Positions 14,246 through 15,607 of a stretch of 15,607 nucleotides of DNA are shown piece after piece. The DNA is from DATDCV01 sp036524155 (GTDB lineage Bacteria > Verrucomicrobiota > Verrucomicrobiia > Limisphaerales > UBA8199): contig DATDCV010000328.1 in assembly GCA_036524155.1 (NCBI GenBank), forward strand, positions 1-15,607. The letters run 5' to 3'. Position 1 is the stretch's first letter; each line of letters begins with the position of its first letter. The notes under the pieces were generated by a model. The model made no database searches. It worked only from the letters and a program-made list of their open reading frames with translations, and was not told where the DNA came from. Position numbers and translations under genes: made by a program.

Positions 14246-15607
14246 ATGGCTACGCTAGCTAAACCCAACGGGAAAAAGGCGGCCGCCGGCGCCAAAACCC
14301 GCCTCAATCACGATTATAAAGTTAAAGACCTCGGCCTCGCCGAATGGGGGCGCAAGGAAATTTCCGTCGCGGAGCAGGAAATGCCCGGCTTAATGTCTAT
14401 CCGCGAAAAATACGGCCCGCCAAAGCCGCTGCTTGGTGTCCGTGTCTCCGGGTCGTTGCATATGACCATTGAGACCGCCGTGCTCATCGAGACACTGGTC
14501 GAGTTGGGCGCCTCGGTACGCTGGGCGAGCTGCAACATCTTCAGCACCCAGGACCACGCCGCGGCGGCCATCGCCCGCGCCGGCATCAGCGTTTTCGCGT
14601 TCAAAGGCGAATCGCTTGAAGAATACTGGGACTACACGCTCGCCGCGCTCACCCACCCGGGCGGCCAGGGACCGGAGTTGGTGGTGGACGACGGCGGCGA
14701 CGCGACGTTGTTGCTGCATAAAGGTTACGAGATGGAGCACGGCAGTCAGTGGGTCAACACCCCCAGCGTCAGTCATGAAGAAGAAGTCATCAAAAAGCTG
14801 CTTCGCCGCTGCGCCAAATCACGGCCCGGCTGGTTCTCGCTGGCCGTCAAGGAATGGAAGGGTGTCAGCGAGGAAACCACCACCGGCGTGCACCGCCTTT
14901 ACCAGATGCTCGAAGCCGGCAAACTGCTGGTCCCCGCCATCAACGTCAACGACTCCGTCACCAAATCGAAGTTCGACAACCTCTACGGCTGCCGCGAATC
15001 GCTCGCCGATGGTTTGAAACGCGCCCTCGGCGTGATGATCGCCGGAAAGACCGCTGTCGTTTGCGGCTATGGCGACGTTGGCAAAGGCAGCGCTCACAGC
15101 CTGCGCGGCTTCGGCTGCCGGGTCCTCGTGACTGAAATCGACCCCATCAACGCGCTCCAGGCGGCGATGGAAGGCTTCGAAGTCACCACGCTCGAAGACA
15201 CGCTCGGCGAGGCCGACATCTACGTCACCTGCACCGGCAACTGCGATGTCATCACCCTCGAGCACATGCTCAAGATGAAAGACCAGGCGATCGTCTGCAA
15301 CATTGGCCACTTCGACAATGAGATCCAGGTGGACCGCCTGCAAAACGCAAAGGGCGTGTCGCACGTGAACATCAAGCCGCAGGTGGACCGTTACGATCTG
15401 CCCGGCGACCACAGCCTTTACCTGTTGGCGGAAGGCCGGTTGGTGAATCTCGGCTGCGCCGAAGGCCACCCGAGTTTCGTCATGTCCAACTCCTTCACCA
15501 ACCAGGTCATGGCCCAGATGGAATTGTGGACCAATAACGAGAAGTACGAGAAGAAGGTCTACATGCTGCCCAAGATTCTGGACGAGAAGGTTGCGCGCCT
15601 GCATCTC
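14246..15607 (+). CDS. ahcY: Adenosylhomocysteinase (S-adenosylhomocysteine hydrolase), 3' end outside the window
   Basis: A cytosolic NAD-dependent enzyme that splits S-adenosylhomocysteine into adenosine and homocysteine, relieving product inhibition of methyltransferases. All 454 codons to the window edge are open and about 15-25 residues should be missing. Signatures are VSGSLHMTIETAVLIETL, CNIFSTQDHAAAAIA, DDGGDATLLLHKG, NVNDSVTKSKFDNLYGCRES (catalytic Lys and Asp region), the NAD-binding loop VVCGYGDVGKGSA, NIGHFDNEIQVD, and GCAEGHPSFVMSNSFTNQVM. The insert after DDGGDATLL marks the long bacterial/eukaryotic form. An Ala/Lys-rich leader of about 20 residues precedes the conserved NHDYKVKDLGLAEWGRKEI. 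AAGGA at 14232-14236 lies nine bases before the ATG. It is transcribed with metK. Confidence 0.98.
   Translation, partial: MATLAKPNGKKAAAGAKTRLNHDYKVKDLGLAEWGRKEISVAEQEMPGLMSIREKYGPPKPLLGVRVSGSLHMTIETAVLIETLVELGASVRWASCNIFSTQDHAAAAIARAGISVFAFKGESLEEYWDYTLAALTHPGGQGPELVVDDGGDATLLLHKGYEMEHGSQWVNTPSVSHEEEVIKKLLRRCAKSRPGWFSLAVKEWKGVSEETTTGVHRLYQMLEAGKLLVPAINVNDSVTKSKFDNLYGCRESLADGLKRALGVMIAGKTAVVCGYGDVGKGSAHSLRGFGCRVLVTEIDPINALQAAMEGFEVTTLEDTLGEADIYVTCTGNCDVITLEHMLKMKDQAIVCNIGHFDNEIQVDRLQNAKGVSHVNIKPQVDRYDLPGDHSLYLLAEGRLVNLGCAEGHPSFVMSNSFTNQVMAQMELWTNNEKYEKKVYMLPKILDEKVARLHL

Overview
The window reads as a chromosomal segment of a GC-rich, Gram-negative bacterium, most likely a Verrucomicrobiota member of the Limisphaerales/Pedosphaera type. 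This is inferred from three things: a secreted-protein N-terminus with the 'YQVQYTADLTPAVAW' style common in that phylum, a giant two-component-propeller histidine kinase, and many starts with little or no Shine-Dalgarno sequence. No rRNA, tRNA, CRISPR array, integrase or transposase was found. The taxonomic call is an inference, not a database result.

Layout. 1-261 (-) is the N-terminal part of an exported protein that runs off the left edge. 262-721 is a 460-bp divergent intergenic region holding a strong inverted repeat with secondary hairpins and a candidate promoter. 722-4560 (+) is a sensor kinase (periplasmic double propeller, Y_Y_Y domain, one membrane segment, HisKA_3/HATPase) followed by its NarL-type response regulator. 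4561-4853 holds hairpins, a ~100-bp inverted-repeat element and a good sigma70-like promoter. 4854-7545 (+) is pgk, tpiA, secG. These converge on a four-gene minus-strand run (12563 down to 7623): an ArsR-type regulator fused to a methyltransferase domain, kup potassium transporter, AmmeMemoRadiSam radical SAM enzyme, and MEMO-like protein. Divergent from the regulator are metK and ahcY (+, from 12958), the second running off the right edge.

How the genes fit together. The most coherent unit is the right third. MetK makes S-adenosylmethionine (SAM) and AhcY removes S-adenosylhomocysteine (SAH). The divergent ArsR-methyltransferase fusion has the architecture I associate with SahR, an SAH-sensing repressor of the methionine cycle. 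A palindrome TATCA-N8-TGATA overlaps the predicted -10 box of metK, as expected of a repressor operator. The same regulator gene is only 9 bp from kup, and the two genes after that (radical SAM, MEMO-like) are a conserved pair of unsettled function.

The main unexplained structure is a set of four intergenic elements, each about 95-103 bp long and each bounded by 22-31 bp inverted arms (387-489, 4673-4772, 6151-6245, 12670-12770). Their sequences differ but their architecture is the same, resembling REPIN/MITE-type non-autonomous repeats. The first of them could instead be a structured leader RNA of the exported-protein gene.
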